Shown here piece by piece: positions 19,275-30,149 of a stretch of DNA of 64,000 nucleotides. The stretch covers positions 802,501 through 866,500 of the forward strand of contig NZ_JACCCY010000001.1 of NCBI RefSeq assembly GCF_013409575.1. The letters are read 5' to 3'. The translations under genes were made by a program, and so were the position numbers. Under the pieces are notes generated by a model. The model was not told where the DNA came from. It did no database searches and saw nothing but the letters and a program-made list of their open reading frames with translations. Each line of letters begins with the position of its first letter. Position 1 is the stretch's first letter. This stretch comes from Macellibacteroides fermentans. Lineage in GTDB: Bacteria; Bacteroidota; Bacteroidia; Bacteroidales; Tannerellaceae.

Positions 19275-20756
19275 TTATTTCTTCAACAATAAGCCACCTT
19301 CTATATTCTCAATCCGATACAGAGAATCCCGGCTTAGCACCATGTTATCAAGTATCATAACCATCGAATCCAGTTCAACTTTAAGCAACCCTTTCCCAAC
19401 CTTTGCATCTATCGTGTCATTATGAGTAAGACCGCACTTCATCAGTTGCTTATTAAGAAAATCCCGCGTTGGCATACTAAACAACAACATCTTGTCTTTA
19501 TCAAAAAGTGAAATGGAATCTAAATCGAAATTTAAATTTACCCGGGTTGAGTCAATTTCGTAGTCTTTTGGATAATCCATATGCACGGTATTTACAATAT
19601 CCACCGTACGGAAACTATCTGTTGGAAGCGTTTCATCCCATTTCAAAAATACATTATCCGGTAATTTTACTTCAGGAACTTTATTCTGAACACGATCTTT
19701 CTGCGAAAATACTTCAATATCTTTAGCAGTAATTCCCGGTATATAGGTAAAGGTGCTAAATAAAACGACTATTAGGGTTACCACATACAGGTATCGCCCC
19801 CATTTATGCGTAAAAAACAACAATGTTGTTAATGAGATACCCACCCCTGTCACCACAAGATATACCCTGTCTTCAGTAAAACCATATTGAGAGATACGAT
19901 ATACCGTACCTATCCAAAACATAACCAGGGCCGGTAATACAATCCAACTTGCACGGTTGTAAAACCATGCATAATAGCTTTTACGCACGAAAGGAATACA
20001 GCCTTTCAACACAAATAAAGCTATAGAAAAGAAAATTACTATGAGAGCCACTCCCCCTTTCGGCAACGACCAAAGGACAGCTATCTTCACAAAATAGATA
20101 TAAAGGATAGCTGTATACACTAACAATACAGGCGACAAGACATAATTAAACAATAGATCGGTTACTTTGTTGTTCGTAAACAGATCTCGCTTGTCCTGAT
20201 GAAAATAAAGGAAAAACAAAGGAAACAGCAACAAGTAGACAAAGTGCAGCAGATAAAATTCCATCCGGTTGTTGCTGTCCTTCCAAATTTCAAAAATATA
20301 CTGGATGGAAAGGTATACAGAATAAATAAGAATCCAACTAACCAATGAAAGCAGCGCCGCAAAAGCAGACGAACGCAAAAACCTCAATACACTTTCAACG
20401 AAAGGCCTGTTCTCACGCTGACCACTGCTGATAAAGTAAATACCAAAAGCCGCCCCTAAAGAAATTAGATAAAACCACGGTTCGCGGGGTTCACTACTCC
20501 ATACAAGCGGCAAAACCAAAAGTCCTGACATACCATAGATCCAGCTGACAAACTTGTAGGAACTAAGCTGGTTCAAAGTGTAGGAGATAAGAAAAAATAC
20601 AGGCAGGTAGTATGGAAGTCCCTCCCACCCCGTAATTACCTTTTCGTAAGTCAGACAGCAAATAATAAAACCAAAGAGGCAGATTATAAGTTCCACCGGA
20701 TTGGAGCGGACAGCAAGGCCCACTTGTTCAAACACTTTTGCAATACGTTCTTTCAT
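19275..20756 (-). CDS. DUF4153 membrane protein
   Basis: The 493-residue protein has about ten hydrophobic helices in the first 360 residues, then a soluble C-terminal tail (about 370-493). The tail is predicted to be beta-rich and contains repeated short hydrophobic strands. The layout and motifs such as QYIFEIWKDSNN and FHQDKRDLF agree with the DUF4153 family, which has no established function. It starts 22 bases after the MFS exporter gene stop and is likely co-transcribed with it. Confidence 0.8.
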   Translation of the reverse strand: MKERIAKVFEQVGLAVRSNPVELIICLFGFIICCLTYEKVITGWEGLPYYLPVFFLISYTLNQLSSYKFVSWIYGMSGLLVLPLVWSSEPREPWFYLISLGAAFGIYFISSGQRENRPFVESVLRFLRSSAFAALLSLVSWILIYSVYLSIQYIFEIWKDSNNRMEFYLLHFVYLLLFPLFFLYFHQDKRDLFTNNKVTDLLFNYVLSPVLLVYTAILYIYFVKIAVLWSLPKGGVALIVIFFSIALFVLKGCIPFVRKSYYAWFYNRASWIVLPALVMFWIGTVYRISQYGFTEDRVYLVVTGVGISLTTLLFFTHKWGRYLYVVTLIVVLFSTFTYIPGITAKDIEVFSQKDRVQNKVPEVKLPDNVFLKWDETLPTDSFRTVDIVNTVHMDYPKDYEIDSTRVNLNFDLDSISLFDKDKMLLFSMPTRDFLNKQLMKCGLTHNDTIDAKVGKGLLKVELDSMVMILDNMVLSRDSLYRIENIEGGLLLKK

Positions 20757-20778
20757 TTGAATAATAATTTAAAGAAAC

Positions 20779-21999
20779 TTACAAATTCCGGGTACCTTCT
20801 TCAAGCAAACGGATCGGTTTTACAAAAAATGAATATAATCCTACCAGCGTGATAACTGTACCCGATATTATAAACGAATTTGCAACGCCAATAGTATCTG
20901 CAATATAACCAGTTGCTGCCAAACCTATCATGGAGGGTAACATACTGGCACTACCTAACAGTGAAAACACCCGTCCCAGATAAGACGAATGAATATAAAT
21001 TTGCAACAATGAGGTAAACGGTCCGTGAAAAAAAGGAGCTGAAACTCCGGCAATGGCGGTAAGGATAACAAAATAAATAAACCCTGAATGGGGTAACACT
21101 CCAGAAAACAGGAATGTGAGCCCCAATACAACATACGAAGCATTAATCAAGATTGTTTTCCTCCCTTTAAATTTCCAAACACTCAGAATACCTCCACCCA
21201 AAAGCATTCCTACACCCCAAATTACCTCAACCAGACTCATTTCAAAAGCATTGCCGTTAAAATGATTCAGCGTCATCAATGGAAACAAGGTTGCCACCGG
21301 CATCAGAAAGAAAGTTACAATAATAGAAAGCATCATCATCCATTTCAATCCCGGTTGTCTATATACCACATTGAAACCCTCTTTCATTTCACGCAACACG
21401 TGACGATCTTCGTCTTCCGCTTTCTTTTCCGGATTAGGAATTACCACAAACAACAACGAGGTACAGGCAATCAATGCACCGGCAACATCAAACATAAGAA
21501 CATACGTCATGTCGAACGACGTCATAAACACAGCCCCCAAAGCGGGACCGGCTATGTTGCAGATAGAATATATTACCTGATTAATGCCGGAAACACGAAG
21601 CAACTCCGATTCTGGAGCCAGCAACGGAACAGAGGCCTCCATGGCCGGATTATGAAAAGCACTGCCGACCGATCGAAAGGCCAGCAGCACATAGATATGC
21701 CATATCTCCACACAATCCATATAAAAGAGCAATGCCAGCACAGCCGAACAAAAAGCCACAAAGGTGTCGGCTAATATCATGGTACGCTTCCGGCTCCATC
21801 GATCCACAAACACCCCTACGAAAGGGCCTATCAATGTTTGAGGTAACAAAGCAGCAATCATGGCAAAAGATAATACTTCCGCCGATTTTGTTTCAAAGCT
21901 TAACCATAACACAATGGCAAACTGAACAATGGCACTGCTAAGAATGGAAAACAACTGGCCGCTCCAGATAACGGCAAACTTTTTTTTCCAACTATCCAT
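20779..21999 (-). CDS. MFS exporter (MefA/MFS_3 type)
   Basis: The 406-residue protein has 12 predicted membrane helices, an MFS loop 2-3 motif (GPFVGVFVDRWSRKRTMI) and a central cytoplasmic loop (about 190-215). The family includes macrolide and general drug exporters of the inner membrane. Substrate cannot be told from sequence. It is first in a likely two-gene unit with the DUF4153 gene. Confidence 0.88.
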   Translation of the reverse strand: MDSWKKKFAVIWSGQLFSILSSAIVQFAIVLWLSFETKSAEVLSFAMIAALLPQTLIGPFVGVFVDRWSRKRTMILADTFVAFCSAVLALLFYMDCVEIWHIYVLLAFRSVGSAFHNPAMEASVPLLAPESELLRVSGINQVIYSICNIAGPALGAVFMTSFDMTYVLMFDVAGALIACTSLLFVVIPNPEKKAEDEDRHVLREMKEGFNVVYRQPGLKWMMMLSIIVTFFLMPVATLFPLMTLNHFNGNAFEMSLVEVIWGVGMLLGGGILSVWKFKGRKTILINASYVVLGLTFLFSGVLPHSGFIYFVILTAIAGVSAPFFHGPFTSLLQIYIHSSYLGRVFSLLGSASMLPSMIGLAATGYIADTIGVANSFIISGTVITLVGLYSFFVKPIRLLEEGTRNL

Positions 22000-22043
22000 A
22001 TAATAACGGGAATTAGATTCCCTGACTTGTTTTAAATTAAGAA

Positions 22044-22322
22044 TCAGGATTCAAAAATCAGGTAACGGTATTGGGGATGTCTTTCCACATACACCTTTAC
22101 AAACGGGCAGGTGGGACGCACTTTTAAAGCCTGAACACCGGCATATTCAAGCACGTGCTTCACTAAAGCAGATGCGAGTCCTCTTCCTTCCAAAGGCTTG
22201 GGTACCAATGTATGTGTTATATCAATACCTCCTTCAAATAGCTCGTAAGCAACATAGGCCGTATAGCCGTCTTCGGTTATTTCGAAACGTTTTTTATCCT
22301 GCAGATGAGTGATAGGTTCCAT
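22044..22322 (-). CDS. small GNAT-like N-acetyltransferase (YjdJ type)
   Basis: The 92-residue protein matches the short Gcn5-related acetyltransferase family. It has the acetyl-CoA loop motif PLEGRGLASALVKHVLEYA, followed by LKVRPTCPFVKVYVERHPQY, the family's typical C-terminal signature. ATG at 22322 (MEPITHLQDK) is preferred, because an upstream start adds 14 unrelated residues. Substrate unknown. It lies between the MFS gene and the RND efflux operon, both on the same strand. Confidence 0.88.
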   Translation of the reverse strand: MEPITHLQDKKRFEITEDGYTAYVAYELFEGGIDITHTLVPKPLEGRGLASALVKHVLEYAGVQALKVRPTCPFVKVYVERHPQYRYLIFES

Positions 22323-22394
22323 ATTTCTGTTTGTTTTGTCAATCTTCAAATATAGGCATAACAAACGAAACCAACAATACGTTGTTAAAGCCCC

Positions 22395-25300
22395 TTATAA
22401 TTTCTTCCTGCTCAGGGTAAAAACCGGCAGATAAAAGAAAATTCCAGCAATAGACATCACCAGTCCACCAATAGTTCCGGCAGCCAACGGAAACCAAAAC
22501 CCCTCTTTTCCCGTACCTACCAAAAAAGGAATAAAACCTAAAATTGTGGAAACCACCGTCAGAAAGATAGGAATAATCTTTAGATTCCAAGCTCTCAGAT
22601 AGGCTTTAACCGGTGGCATAGCAGGAGAATCCTTCCGTATCGAATCAAATTCATTCAGGATATAAATACTGGCATTTACCGTTATACCGCAAAGCAAGAC
22701 AAAAGAGGCAAAACCTCCCTGATCGAAATTGAGCTTAAACAAGTAAAAGGTAAGAAACACTCCGATGTATGAAATAGGAATTACAAAAATCACAGCCAAC
22801 GGTAACCTGAGCGAATTAAACAACACGCTGGTTGTAAAAAAGATGATCACAATAATAAGAGCCAACAACAAATATTGCTTTTTGTCTTTTTCACCCCAAG
22901 TCCACATCTGATTATCGGATTTGGCCGAGTACCCCATGGGTAAGGTTTTATTAAAAGCTTTCAGCACCCTTTCCTGTATCTTATTTCCCTGATTGCTTGC
23001 CCCGATATATTCATACTGAAGACATAACCGGTATTGCTGATCCACCTTAGCCACCTCCTGCGGCATCTGTCCTTTTTCGACCGCCGCCAGATCAGACATC
23101 TTGTAACTCCGGTCGGATGCTTCCAACGCATTGTGCTGCAATGCCCATACATCGTATGAAGCCGACTGAGTGGAAGATAATTTCAGATTCTCTTTGCTTC
23201 CGTCCACTAAGACACTGCCTGTAAATTCATCCTTTGTAAAAACAGGACGCATTATCTGGAAAAGTTGCATAGGCATTATATTCTCTTCTGCCATACGCGC
23301 CTTGTTCAGGTTAAAATAAAACTCTTTGTAATCATCTTTCCACCACGAAAAACGCGCATTTATCAATACCTCCTTAATACGGCGGTAAGTAAGCAACGTG
23401 TCTTTCAACGCTTCGGCATAATTATACAACTCATCGTAATTATAACCCAACATCTCAATTCTGTAAGAACCGGCGTTTTCTCTTACATCGTTGCTAAACC
23501 CCTGGTCCTGCAATCCCCAAACACCCCAGCTTCCTCCACCCAATTCAAGCGCTTTGCTTATTATTTTACTCTTCAAGGTATAAGGGAAGCCACTTTGTTC
23601 GCTCTCTTTTGTAAAATAGATAGAGATTCCGGCCTGGCGGGCACTATAAACGTTCGTCTGAAATTGTTTAATTTCGGTAAACGTGCTCAGATAAGCCTCC
23701 ATCCGTTGCATCAGATTATTCATCTGGGCCAATGTGGTACCGTTGGGCATAGAAGCCGAAACACTCAATACAGTCTCTTCACTGCGGGTAAAATAACTTC
23801 CTTCGTAAACCTTGTCCACAAACAACCTCAATGTTCCACCCAGCACCTTTTCTATTATGGGTTTTACCGATTCTTTATAAAACGAGCTTGTCACAACTTC
23901 ATTGTACGTATTTTGCCACCCTTTAAGCGGCAAATCATCTTTTGGTTCAATCTTTTCGGGTAACAAGAACACCGGCAAACCAAAAGCAAGAATCAACAAC
24001 AAACAAACAACAACCCTCCAGCGACACATGAAGCGTATCTGCGCTCCGTAATATTTTCTGAACAATAAACTTCCCTTTAATTTCCATTTTTGGATAAAAG
24101 CGAAACGAGCATTTCGTCTCACTTTGCGCTTGTTCAAGCCCATCTTATCCATCAATGCAGGTACAAAAAACAATGCTATGGCCAGCGATACAAACAGATT
24201 CACAATAATGACAGCAGCAAAATCCTGCAGATTCAGTCGGATCTCCTCGTTCAGGAAAAAAATGATGGCCAGAGAACCGATGGTTGTAAGCGTAGCGGCC
24301 AACACCGATAAAAAGGCAAGCCTGTTCTGATGCGTACGGATATGATCGGCCATTACGATTGTATTATCAATAATCAGGCTAAGAGAAATAGTAACCCCGG
24401 CCAAAGAATAAAGCTGCATTTCCAGACCTAAAAGATAATATAAGATTACAGCAATCAGGATGTTGACCGTCAGACTCACTACAATAAGCAGCAGATAGCG
24501 CAGGTTACGCATAATAAGTAATACAAACAATAGCAAAATAAGCACCGTCAACCCACTGCGAACATAAATCTTATCCAGCTCTGTCTGAATATACTCCGTG
24601 GCATCGTAGCTTGTGTGTATCTCATATCCTGCCGGTAACACAGCTTCCATTCTAGCAATCTCATCCTTAACCTGCTTGGCAAGCTGCAACTGGTTGGCAG
24701 ACTCGTCCGCCACTATCGATAAGTAAATAGAATTCAGCCCATTGATACGGTAATAACTCTGAGGCATCTCTTCCTGACGGGTAACACGGATCAGTTTCGC
24801 CAGACTGATCACCTCTCCATCCGGAGTACTCACACTAATCTTCGAAGGATCAAAACCGTTTTCCGGAGCTTCAGACACCAAAGCCAGTCGTATCCACTCC
24901 TTCTCTCCTTTTGACAGCTGCACGTTGGCTGTACCAAGAAACTCCTGGTTATAGTATTGCCTTATAGCCTCTTGTAGTTTATTTACTGTGATACCCAGCG
25001 AAATAAGCTGATCATTGTTATACGTAAGACGCCATTCCATGGGAGTAGCCCCTTTTACATCAATCCGGTAAATCCCTTTGATAGAAGACAAACGGGGTTT
25101 GATCTGCTCTTCGGCATAACGTTGTATAAAAACAGGTGTAGCCGCCGCATTCAAGGTGTAGCTCATAAACGCCCGGGTCTCCTTATCATCCGGTCGGCTT
25201 ACCTGCAATACAGGATAACTAAGTCCGGACGGCAATTGAGACCAACTTTGCCGCACAATGGTAGAAGCCTCAAAACGAGCCACATCCACATCCGTATGCT

Positions 25301-25586
25301 TATCCAGATCAAGCTGAATACTTCCCCATCCGTTACCCGAGGTAGATGAAATCGATTTAATTCCTTTTATTCGAGCCAACATAGCCTCCAGTTTACTGGT
25401 GACTTCCATTTCAATTACCCGGGCCGAATTACCCGGCATCTGGAAAGACACCACCAACTTGGGCAATGTACGCGATGGTGACAGCTTGACGGGCAACAAC
25501 GGGATAAAAGCAATTCCCGCGATAGCCACGCACAAGAAAGCAACGATCAACGTAAACGAAGATATTTTAGGCGATACTTTACTCAT
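22395..25586 (-). CDS. RND permease, divergent type (second pump of the operon)
   Basis: The 1,063-residue protein has RND architecture: TM1, a large periplasmic loop, TM2-6, a second large loop and TM8-12. The TM4 motif is SLIIDNTIVMADH, with one acidic residue followed by Asn instead of the Asp-Asp of AcrB-type drug pumps. TM10 carries GITVNASIYILNE. It starts 2 bases after the TolC gene stop and ends the operon. With the permease at 27078-30149 it may form a hetero-oligomeric pump as in MdtB-MdtC; that is inference. Its sequence is far from AcrB and the substrate is unknown. Confidence 0.88.
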   Translation of the reverse strand: MSKVSPKISSFTLIVAFLCVAIAGIAFIPLLPVKLSPSRTLPKLVVSFQMPGNSARVIEMEVTSKLEAMLARIKGIKSISSTSGNGWGSIQLDLDKHTDVDVARFEASTIVRQSWSQLPSGLSYPVLQVSRPDDKETRAFMSYTLNAAATPVFIQRYAEEQIKPRLSSIKGIYRIDVKGATPMEWRLTYNNDQLISLGITVNKLQEAIRQYYNQEFLGTANVQLSKGEKEWIRLALVSEAPENGFDPSKISVSTPDGEVISLAKLIRVTRQEEMPQSYYRINGLNSIYLSIVADESANQLQLAKQVKDEIARMEAVLPAGYEIHTSYDATEYIQTELDKIYVRSGLTVLILLLFVLLIMRNLRYLLLIVVSLTVNILIAVILYYLLGLEMQLYSLAGVTISLSLIIDNTIVMADHIRTHQNRLAFLSVLAATLTTIGSLAIIFFLNEEIRLNLQDFAAVIIVNLFVSLAIALFFVPALMDKMGLNKRKVRRNARFAFIQKWKLKGSLLFRKYYGAQIRFMCRWRVVVCLLLILAFGLPVFLLPEKIEPKDDLPLKGWQNTYNEVVTSSFYKESVKPIIEKVLGGTLRLFVDKVYEGSYFTRSEETVLSVSASMPNGTTLAQMNNLMQRMEAYLSTFTEIKQFQTNVYSARQAGISIYFTKESEQSGFPYTLKSKIISKALELGGGSWGVWGLQDQGFSNDVRENAGSYRIEMLGYNYDELYNYAEALKDTLLTYRRIKEVLINARFSWWKDDYKEFYFNLNKARMAEENIMPMQLFQIMRPVFTKDEFTGSVLVDGSKENLKLSSTQSASYDVWALQHNALEASDRSYKMSDLAAVEKGQMPQEVAKVDQQYRLCLQYEYIGASNQGNKIQERVLKAFNKTLPMGYSAKSDNQMWTWGEKDKKQYLLLALIIVIIFFTTSVLFNSLRLPLAVIFVIPISYIGVFLTFYLFKLNFDQGGFASFVLLCGITVNASIYILNEFDSIRKDSPAMPPVKAYLRAWNLKIIPIFLTVVSTILGFIPFLVGTGKEGFWFPLAAGTIGGLVMSIAGIFFYLPVFTLSRKKL

Positions 25587-25588
25587 TC

Positions 25589-27073
25589 TTACAAGCCATG
25601 TTTAAAATCAAACTCAGACGATAAAGAAACACCCGTCTCAAAGTCGTGCAAAGTAAGTTTCCGTATTTTGTAATAGCTTAGCCAGTAGTTCTGCAAAGCC
25701 GAAATATAATTACGTTGCGCCTCCTGCTGGCGGTTATGCGACAGGGTAAGACTATTTATATCAGCCTTTCCGATCATAAAACGCTGCCTTGTCTGTGCAT
25801 AAGCCATTTGCGCCAGATCCAGCGCCTCTTCGGCACTAACAATCATGGACTGCTGCGTATTAAAGTCGCTCACCGTCATAATCACATCCTCTTCCAACGA
25901 AAGAGAGCCCTGTTCGGAAGAGATCTTCACAACATTCAGGTTATTCTGCGCCATGTTTTTCTTTCCTTTACGTACACCCCAGTCCACCAAAGGAATCGAA
26001 ACTGAAACAGACACCACATCCTGTTGCAATAAGTCGCGATACACCTGGTTGAACTTATCCGAAACCTGGTTAAAGCCGATACTCGCACTCACCGATGCAT
26101 TGAACATCGCCTCTTTTTTCGTCTTGTCCAACACCTGCTCCGCCTCCAGAACCTGCTGACGAAGCGAAAGAAAAGAAGGATTATTCTCCCGGGCCAAAGC
26201 CAAGGCCTCGTCGACCGACACTTTCACCTGCATCGGTTTACCCGGCAAACGTAATCGTATCTCCGTATTCTTCTCAAAACCCAGAAAAGAGGCCAGGCTG
26301 AACATCGCCCTTTGCAAAGCAATCTGGGCATTCTGCAACGTATTGCGCGCATTTACCGCATCCAGACGTAATGTAAGCAAGTCAGCCTGACTGATTGCAG
26401 CAATTTCATGACGCCTCTTACCGGTAATATACAACGTATCCGTACTAGCCACATTCTCTTTTGCCAGATCATATTCCGCCTGAGCCATGGCCAGTACAAA
26501 GAAATGGTTGGTCACCTGTTCGCTTACCCCCTCCATATTATAAATAAACTCCTTCTTCACCTTCTCATACTTAAGAGGCTCAATCTTGCGCGACCATTTA
26601 AACGGATTATATCCCAGTAAACTCTGCCTGTATCCCAAACGCACTGGCACAGAAGTAAACTGACTATAGGTATTATCGCCAAAATTCCGGATATACCCCA
26701 AGTCGGAATCCAAAAAGAAAGTACCTCCAAACAAGTCGAAATTCTGTTTCATCTCCAGACTCCCACCCGCATAGTAAGACTGCTGCTTACGATATACATC
26801 CAGGTCACTCTCCGAATCATACCTACGGGTAATATCTCTGTAATACTGTGCCGGCGTAAGATCAAGCGTAAGACTTGGCAATCTGCCAGCCTGGTATGTG
26901 CGATACTCCCAATAACCCGAAAGAAACAGATTCTTCATTCTGAAAGCCTCCAGCGAACTATCCGCAGCCAACGCAATAGCCTTATCCAATGTAAGCTCCA
27001 TCTGCGCTCTACCCAGAAAAGGACAAAGCAAGAGCACAGCAATCACTCCTATTTTATAATTATATCTATTCAT
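25589..27073 (-). CDS. TolC-family outer membrane efflux protein
   Basis: The 494-residue protein has a signal peptide (about 1-23, ending FLGRAQ) and two outer-membrane-efflux repeats of long alpha-helical coiled coil (about 30-250 and 270-480). Motifs such as SQADLLTLRLDAVNARNTL and KADINSLTLSHNRQQEAQRNYISALQNYW are visible. It forms the trimeric outer-membrane duct. It sits between two RND permease genes with gaps of 2 and 4 bases, so all are one transcript. Confidence 0.93.
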   Translation of the reverse strand: MNRYNYKIGVIAVLLLCPFLGRAQMELTLDKAIALAADSSLEAFRMKNLFLSGYWEYRTYQAGRLPSLTLDLTPAQYYRDITRRYDSESDLDVYRKQQSYYAGGSLEMKQNFDLFGGTFFLDSDLGYIRNFGDNTYSQFTSVPVRLGYRQSLLGYNPFKWSRKIEPLKYEKVKKEFIYNMEGVSEQVTNHFFVLAMAQAEYDLAKENVASTDTLYITGKRRHEIAAISQADLLTLRLDAVNARNTLQNAQIALQRAMFSLASFLGFEKNTEIRLRLPGKPMQVKVSVDEALALARENNPSFLSLRQQVLEAEQVLDKTKKEAMFNASVSASIGFNQVSDKFNQVYRDLLQQDVVSVSVSIPLVDWGVRKGKKNMAQNNLNVVKISSEQGSLSLEEDVIMTVSDFNTQQSMIVSAEEALDLAQMAYAQTRQRFMIGKADINSLTLSHNRQQEAQRNYISALQNYWLSYYKIRKLTLHDFETGVSLSSEFDFKHGL

Positions 27074-27077
27074 ACCC

Positions 27078-30000
27078 TTATGCTTTTACAATTTCCTTTT
27101 TTCTGTATATCAACCAATAAACCATCGGAATAACCAGCAAACTGATCGCTGTACCCACCACCATCGCCGATATCATGGCGATAGCCAGCGGCTTCTGCAA
27201 CTCACTCCCCATATCGAAGGAGAACAACAAAGGCACCATTCCGAAAACGGTTGTCAAGCTGGTCATCACAATCGGTCGTAGTCTGCGGTGCCCCGCCTCG
27301 TGAATAGCCTCCAACAACGGTACCCCCTCCTTACGCAACTCATTCATTGCATCAATTTTAAGGATAGAGTCATTAATAATTATCCCGCAAGTAACCACTA
27401 TACCGATTGCACTCATCAGATTCAGGGTATGCCCCGTTATCCACAAGATAAGCAACGCCGCAGCCACGTCGATGGGAATCTCGGCCAATACAATCAGCGG
27501 TTGCAGGAAACTCTCAAACTGAGCAGCCAGAATAAAGTACATCAACAAAATAGACAACATTAAGATCAGCACCAATTCGCGCAACATCTTTGCATTGGAA
27601 AAGAAAGCGCCCGAAAAAGCCACATCCCATTTGTTCGTTCTTGCCACCTCATCGCGGGCCCCCGTCATCAAAGCCTCCGCATCATCCACTTTATAGAAAC
27701 TCAACGGAACGAACTCTCCGTTCTTCCCCGAAGTAATTGCTTTAAGATCCTCCCCATGCGAAACCGTAACCAACTCGCGTAAAGGAACGGGAGTCGGAGC
27801 CCCGTTCCCATCCTTCGGTTGTGTATAAACAAGCGTATTCTCCAATACCTCATTCACTGTACGCTCTTTATCGGTAACTGTAATTGGTAAATACTGCTGA
27901 AACGAACGCAACATAGCCACCTGATTGGCTCGGAAAGCCGTTTTCAAAACCCTGTAAACCTCACTATATGGCACTTGATACAGCAGCAACTTTTCCTGAT
28001 CAACAGCAATATTCAGTTGATTGTCGAATGCCACACCCGAAGGATTCAATCCCGTAGCATCCGCAATCCCTTGTTCAATCAGCCGGATCGAATCGGCTTT
28101 CGGAGCCAGCGCTTTATTGCGGGCATACAATTCGGCTACCACATCCGCTTCGCCGGTTACGAACAATTTCTCAAAAACTGTTTCGGGAGGCGAAAAGGCA
28201 ACAACAGCCGTAGGATAATTCTGTTTAATCCATTTAGAGATACGCTTTTGCAACGGATCGATCTCTTTCGGATCGGATGTACGGAAATACACCTCAGCCT
28301 CAGTTGCAGACAATTCTTTATCCCGGTTCAGCAAAAATTGCTGTCTACCAATATAAGCCGTATGTTCCGCCCCCATACTATCCACCTGATTGCAAAGAGC
28401 TTCAACCCTTGCCCTATTTTCGTCCAAATGAATATTTTCATTCCATTCCACCCGCATGATAAGTTCATTCTGATCAATTTCGGGCATACGACTCGTAGGG
28501 ATCTGATAAAAACAAAACACACACAACGGTATGGTAAGCACCAAAGCCAACACATTGCTTCTTTTGTGTCTGAATACAAAATCAATACCCTTATCGTACC
28601 ATGCCCGTAACCTGTTATTGCCTGAATCGTGCCCCCATTGTTTGGCTAACCAGCCACGGTTTCCATGCATATAGACCAGTTTATATAGTACAGGCAACAA
28701 TCCGATTCCGGTAAAATAACTCACCATCAAGCCTACAGTAACTGCAAAAGCCTGATCATAGAAAATTGCACCGGCAATTCCACTCATAAACACCAGAGGA
28801 ACAAAAACCGCAATGGTGGTAAGTGTGGAGCTGAGCATCGGCGTAATAACCTCCGTTGTACCCAGGTCACATGCCCTCTCCAACGTTTCACCCCGGGCAC
28901 GATACTGGGCAATATTTTCGGTAACAACAATCGAACTGTCTATCATCATACCCAGTGCCAGAATCAGGCCCGAAAGCGAGATTATGTTGAGCGACATATT
29001 AAAAAGATAGAAAAATAGCAGGCTGATAACCATGCTAACCACCATACTCAAGCCAATTACTGCCGGACTTTTAACATCCCCTAAAAAGAGTACAGCTACA
29101 ATACAGATAAATACAAATCCCAGAGAAAGATTCTGTTTAAGGTTTGAGATCGTATAGTCCAGCAACTCCGTCTGATTTCGCGAAATACTAAATTCAATAT
29201 CCGGATAAATACCTGCAAAATAATCCATAGTTTCTTGCAAAGCCTCCTTCATATTATCCATATTCTCGTCGGCCTGCTTTATTACAGCCAGTGTTACAGC
29301 CCGCTTTCCGGCCGACAAAGAAGCACCTGCCGACTTCTCCGGAATGATGGAAATCTTAGACAAGTCCTTCAGCTGGAATATCCGTCCCCCCTTTCGCAGG
29401 TATATATTCCTGACATCCTCCTCCGTACGAAGCAATGTCGAAAATTTAATATTATATTCGTAATAGCCATCACGCACCGTCATACTACCCGGTTCGATAT
29501 TGTTGGCCGTCAACGCCATCTCAATATCTTCCTGGGTTATACCCGCCATCTCCATCATTGCACGGTCCGGAACAATCTGCAGCTCACGCCCCACCTGCCC
29601 CGTCATATCCACCATCGCCACTTCCGGAAGCTGTTCGATACGACGCTTAATTACGGTTTCGGCAAATTCACTCAAATTAAGAAATGCCTCCTCATCCTGC
29701 TCACCACCTTTATCCGAACGAAGCGTCAGGTTCAGACAAAACACCGGAATATCCGTAGCACTTGCTTTTACCACCCGCGGACGTTCCGCATCGCGCGGAA
29801 GATAATTCATCGCCGCGTCAATCTTTTCATTCACTTCAATAAACGCCAGTTCCGTATTCGTTCCAAAGTCGAAGCTCAGACGAATAATCCCCGAACCGTC
29901 GCGCGCTTCACTCTTGATGTCACGCAATCCGGACAACTGCATCAGCTGTAGCCGGATCGGCTTTACAATTGTATTCTCAAGCTCGCGGGCCGACCTGTTC

Positions 30001-30149
30001 TCGCCCGCCACCTGCACCGTTATTTCGGGAATGGCGATATCGGGCAGCAAACTCACCGGCAACGAAAAATAGGTAGCCAGGCCCAAGATAAAACAAGCCG
30101 TAAAGGCCATCAGCACCGCGATAGGCCGTTGTAATAAGAATTTAATCAT
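27078..30149 (-). CDS. RND efflux permease (first pump of the operon)
   Basis: The 1,023-residue protein is full length for an RND permease. TM4 has ALGMMIDSSIVVTENIAQ, with one Asp of the AcrB pair and Ser at the next position, closer to CusA/MdtC-like members. The C-terminal half repeats the fold, with GIVVTCGIIINDSILKIDAMNE in TM10. Its start overlaps the adaptor gene stop by 4 bases. A second, different permease gene follows the TolC gene in the same operon. Substrate is unknown. Confidence 0.93.
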   Translation of the reverse strand: MIKFLLQRPIAVLMAFTACFILGLATYFSLPVSLLPDIAIPEITVQVAGENRSARELENTIVKPIRLQLMQLSGLRDIKSEARDGSGIIRLSFDFGTNTELAFIEVNEKIDAAMNYLPRDAERPRVVKASATDIPVFCLNLTLRSDKGGEQDEEAFLNLSEFAETVIKRRIEQLPEVAMVDMTGQVGRELQIVPDRAMMEMAGITQEDIEMALTANNIEPGSMTVRDGYYEYNIKFSTLLRTEEDVRNIYLRKGGRIFQLKDLSKISIIPEKSAGASLSAGKRAVTLAVIKQADENMDNMKEALQETMDYFAGIYPDIEFSISRNQTELLDYTISNLKQNLSLGFVFICIVAVLFLGDVKSPAVIGLSMVVSMVISLLFFYLFNMSLNIISLSGLILALGMMIDSSIVVTENIAQYRARGETLERACDLGTTEVITPMLSSTLTTIAVFVPLVFMSGIAGAIFYDQAFAVTVGLMVSYFTGIGLLPVLYKLVYMHGNRGWLAKQWGHDSGNNRLRAWYDKGIDFVFRHKRSNVLALVLTIPLCVFCFYQIPTSRMPEIDQNELIMRVEWNENIHLDENRARVEALCNQVDSMGAEHTAYIGRQQFLLNRDKELSATEAEVYFRTSDPKEIDPLQKRISKWIKQNYPTAVVAFSPPETVFEKLFVTGEADVVAELYARNKALAPKADSIRLIEQGIADATGLNPSGVAFDNQLNIAVDQEKLLLYQVPYSEVYRVLKTAFRANQVAMLRSFQQYLPITVTDKERTVNEVLENTLVYTQPKDGNGAPTPVPLRELVTVSHGEDLKAITSGKNGEFVPLSFYKVDDAEALMTGARDEVARTNKWDVAFSGAFFSNAKMLRELVLILMLSILLMYFILAAQFESFLQPLIVLAEIPIDVAAALLILWITGHTLNLMSAIGIVVTCGIIINDSILKIDAMNELRKEGVPLLEAIHEAGHRRLRPIVMTSLTTVFGMVPLLFSFDMGSELQKPLAIAMISAMVVGTAISLLVIPMVYWLIYRKKEIVKA